From Rickettsiales bacterium (lineage in GTDB: Bacteria; Pseudomonadota; Alphaproteobacteria; Rickettsiales; UBA8987), in assembly GCA_020631295.1 (NCBI GenBank), contig JAHDHN010000070.1, positions 1-6,829 on the forward strand: DNA of 6,829 nucleotides, in the 5' to 3' direction. The notes under the pieces were generated by a model that was not told the DNA's origin, searched no databases, and saw only the letters and a program-made list of their open reading frames with translations. Numbering within the stretch: the stretch's first letter is position 1; each line of letters opens with the position of its first letter. Shown here piece by piece: positions 5,476 to 6,829 of this stretch. The position numbers and the translations under genes were made by a program.

Positions 5476-6342
5476 ATGAGCACCTATTTACCCGCATTAA
5501 CGGATAATTCACTCAGCCACTATATTGCTGAGGTGAACCAATTTCCTATGCTTTCGGAGCAGGAAGAAATGCAGCTGGCCAATCAATGGGTAGAGCATGA
5601 GGATGTGCAAGCAGCCCATCGCCTGGTAACCAGCCATCTGCGCCTGGTAGTAAAAATCGCCATGGGCTTTAAGGGGTATGGCTTGCCGATGAGCGATGTG
5701 ATTGCAGAAGGCAATGTGGGGCTCATGCAGGCAGTGAAGAAATTTGACCCAACCAAGGGCAATCGCCTGAGTACTTATGCTATGTGGTGGATCAAGGCGT
5801 CTATTAATGAATTTGTGCTAAAAAGCTGGTCTCTGGTGAAAATTGGCACCACTGCTGCGCAGAAAAAACTGTTCTATAATCTCAAGCGCATGAAGCAGCG
5901 CATTTTGGGCGTGGAGGCCGATGGCAGCCGCATGCTCACTGCGGATGAAGCCTCCCAAATTGCGAGCGATCTTTCTGTGCAAGAAAGTGATGTGCTGGAG
6001 ATGGACGAGCGGATGAGTGGCTCGGATCTTTCCATTCACCGCAAAGTATCGCATGAAGATGACACCAGCGAATTTGGCGATTTTCTAACGGATGAGAGTG
6101 ACAGCCATGAGCTGGTGCTGGCTGAAAGCAGTGAAATGCAATGGCGTAAAGCCAAGTTTTACGAAGCCATGCAGCAGCTAAATGCGCGCGAGCAAGATAT
6201 TTTGCAGCAACGCAAACTGCAAGAGCCGCCTGCTACGCTGGAAGATCTTAGCGGCGTGTATAATATCTCTAAAGAACGCGTACGCCAGATTGAGGCCCGC
6301 GCCATCGAAAAACTGCAGCAGCACCTGCTGCCTGCGGCTTAG
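5476..6342 (+). CDS. rpoH: RNA polymerase heat-shock sigma factor RpoH (sigma32)
   Basis: It directs RNA polymerase to heat-shock promoters (chaperones, proteases). The 288-residue product contains region 1.2 (about 12-40), region 2 with AAHRLVTSHLRLVVKIAMG (47-65), EGNVGLMQAVKKFDP (78-92) and YAMWWIKASI (101-110), then the RpoH box QKKLFYNLK at 129-137 that separates RpoH from other sigma70 proteins. Region 4.2 ends with SKERVRQIEARAIEKL (265-280). Start: ATG 5476 is preceded by AAGGA (5467-5471) and gives the family-like N-terminus; the in-frame ATG at 5449 directly follows the TATAAT box and would not be on the mRNA from that promoter. Small oddity: DPTKGNRLSTYAMWW has Asn where Phe/Val-type residues are usual. 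GCAGCAG and CTGCTGC near 6315-6331 form a 7-base stem at the 3' end, but no T-run follows, so no terminator is called. Confidence 0.95.
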   Translation: MSTYLPALTDNSLSHYIAEVNQFPMLSEQEEMQLANQWVEHEDVQAAHRLVTSHLRLVVKIAMGFKGYGLPMSDVIAEGNVGLMQAVKKFDPTKGNRLSTYAMWWIKASINEFVLKSWSLVKIGTTAAQKKLFYNLKRMKQRILGVEADGSRMLTADEASQIASDLSVQESDVLEMDERMSGSDLSIHRKVSHEDDTSEFGDFLTDESDSHELVLAESSEMQWRKAKFYEAMQQLNAREQDILQQRKLQEPPATLEDLSGVYNISKERVRQIEARAIEKLQQHLLPAA

Positions 6343-6413
6343 ATACTGTCGAGATATTCTACCCCTTTAGCAGTTATAGTAACCTACATAATTAATACCC
6401 ACTCACCAAGTTA

Positions 6414-6442
6414 TTGAACAATGTTTTATATTATGATATAGA
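6414..6442 (+). promoter_or_regulatory. Possible promoter for the downstream membrane protein gene
   Basis: TTGAAC (6414-6419), 17 bases, TATAGA (6437-6442). The predicted start near 6449 lies just before the 14-base inverted repeat, so an mRNA from here would carry a leader of about 180 bases containing all hairpins of this intergenic region. The surrounding DNA is very AT-rich, so chance matches are likely. Confidence 0.35.
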
Positions 6443-6475
6443 GATGTTGATTAACAATTCATAAAAAGTACAGTT

Positions 6476-6496
6476 CCCTGTGGTTTATCCACAGGG
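6476..6496. repeat. Perfect 8-base hairpin CCCTGTGG / CCACAGGG
   Basis: CCCTGTGG (6476-6483), a five-base loop TTTAT and CCACAGGG (6489-6496). No T-run follows on the plus strand, and on the minus strand the only T-run is about eight bases away, so it is a poor intrinsic terminator for either direction. Its right half forms a consensus DnaA box with the loop. Confidence 0.65.
6485..6493 (+). promoter_or_regulatory. Consensus DnaA box TTATCCACA
   Basis: TTATCCACA is identical to the high-affinity R1-type DnaA box of E. coli. It is the only exact copy I found in this intergenic region; the other strand of the same hairpin gives a weaker variant (TAAACCACA, two mismatches, at 6479-6487). A single box does not make an origin; it could be a DnaA-regulated promoter, a titration site, or a coincidence of the hairpin. 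Confidence 0.4.
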
Positions 6497-6530
6497 TCAA
6501 ATGGTGCGATAGCATAATTTTTGTATTTGA

Positions 6531-6581
6531 TCCTGCGGCTCCGCCGTCGCCAAGGCTATGGCGGACAGGCAAATCGCAGGA
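6531..6581. repeat. Nested GC-rich palindrome
   Basis: Three stacked inverted repeats share one centre: TCCTGCG (6531-6537) with CGCAGGA (6575-6581), TCCGCC (6540-6545) with GGCGGA (6560-6565), and GCC (6549-6551) with GGC (6554-6556) around AA. The block is much richer in G and C than its surroundings and resembles the short dispersed intergenic palindromes found in many bacterial genomes. Only one copy is in the window. Confidence 0.6.
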
Positions 6582-6627
6582 AACAAGATTATGAATTGTT
6601 AAGTGACTTTACTATATAAGGCCAGAT

Positions 6628-6829
6628 ATGCATATGAAATCTAACAGATTAGCCTCACGCCGTTTTATTCCGCTGCTCTGCCTGCAGGCCTTGGGTGCGT
6701 GTAATGACAACATCTATAAAAACGCACTGGTGGTGCTGATCACCTACCGCCTGGCTAGCAGTGAGGCCGAAGGGCAGCTGCTCTCTGTGCTGGCTGCCTT
6801 TATATTTATTCTGCCGTTTTTTCTCTGCT
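6628..6829 (+). CDS. MFS-type membrane protein, LplT/Aas-like N-terminus (partial)
   Basis: The gene runs off the window after 67 codons. ATG 6628 has AAGG (6618-6621) six bases upstream; ATG 6634 is in the same frame but further from it. The visible part starts with a basic stretch (KSNRLASRRF), then FIPLLCLQALGACNDNIYKNALVVLITY, which matches the first transmembrane helix and following loop of lysophospholipid transporter LplT and of the fused transporter/acyltransferase Aas (typical LGAFNDNxxKNAL). A second hydrophobic segment begins at LLSVLAAFIFILPFF. The likely role is flipping or re-acylating lysophospholipids at the inner membrane. Whether acyltransferase and acyl-ACP synthetase domains follow cannot be seen. 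A structured intergenic region precedes it. Confidence 0.75.
   Translation, partial: MHMKSNRLASRRFIPLLCLQALGACNDNIYKNALVVLITYRLASSEAEGQLLSVLAAFIFILPFFLC

Larger units (their letters stand above)
6451..6602. repeat. 152-base palindromic unit with perfect 14-base terminal inverted repeats
   Basis: TTAACAATTCATAA (6451-6464) recurs as its exact reverse complement at 6589-6602. Between them lie an 8-base-stem hairpin with a DnaA box and a nested GC-rich palindrome. The size, the terminal inverted repeats and a GC-rich centre within an AT-rich spacer suggest a small palindromic or MITE-like element. No clear target duplication flanks it, and there is no coding capacity. It fills most of the 285-base gap between rpoH and the next gene; 6343-6450 otherwise shows only AT-rich DNA with a possible promoter. 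Confidence 0.6.

Noticed and set aside
6315..6331. GCAGCAG/CTGCTGC stem as rpoH terminator
   Set aside because: It is in codons for the QQHLL end of rpoH and no T-run follows.
1..6829. CRISPR array, rRNA, riboswitch or retron-type noncoding RNA
   Set aside because: No regularly spaced repeats, rRNA segments, recognisable riboswitch core or reverse transcriptase were seen on either strand.

Overview
The window looks like chromosome of an alphaproteobacterium with a moderately AT-rich genome, with the end of an integrated mobile element on its left side. The alphaproteobacterial call rests on the adjacency of a RluA-family pseudouridine synthase (rluD) and the heat-shock sigma factor rpoH, on an S9 protein with an N-terminal extension, and on the tRNA-Gln sequence. 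I cannot name the genus. Base composition changes at about 3295: the left part is visibly more AT-rich than the ribosomal protein, rluD and rpoH genes on the right.

Positions 1-3297 (mobile element, + strand). Three genes are packed with overlaps: a DUF3987-family P-loop ATPase/helicase-like replication protein (80-1579), a 77-residue protein of unknown function behind a consensus AGGAGG ribosome binding site (1569-1802), and a large serine recombinase (1771-3438). The element abuts the 3' end of an intact tRNA-Gln(TTG) gene on the minus strand (3295-3369, CCA encoded), the classic arrangement for tRNA-targeted integration. The recombinase frame does not stop at the element edge. It runs antisense through the whole tRNA gene and ends inside the last codons of rpsI, so its last ~46 codons are probably supplied by the host chromosome. 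The other end of the element lies outside the window.

Positions 3295-4446 (minus strand). rplM (L13), rpsI (S9) and tRNA-Gln follow one another in the same direction. A near-consensus sigma70-type promoter (TTGACA, 16-base spacer, TATAAA) precedes rplM, and its -35 box lies on the start codon of the divergent rluD. No convincing terminator is visible between rpsI and the tRNA, so the tRNA may be cut from the ribosomal protein transcript.

Positions 4440-6342 (+ strand). rluD (23S rRNA pseudouridine synthase) is followed by rpoH. A strong promoter for rpoH (TTGAAA, 18-base spacer, TATAAT) spans the last codons and stop of rluD, and this decides the rpoH start at 5476.

Positions 6343-6627 form a 285-base intergenic region with unusual structure: perfect 14-base inverted repeats (6451-6464 and 6589-6602) enclose a hairpin carrying a consensus DnaA box (TTATCCACA) and a nested GC-rich palindrome. 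It could be a small palindromic/MITE-like element, a structured mRNA leader, or a DnaA-binding locus. The window ends inside a gene (6628 onwards) for an MFS-type membrane protein resembling the LplT/Aas lysophospholipid transporters.
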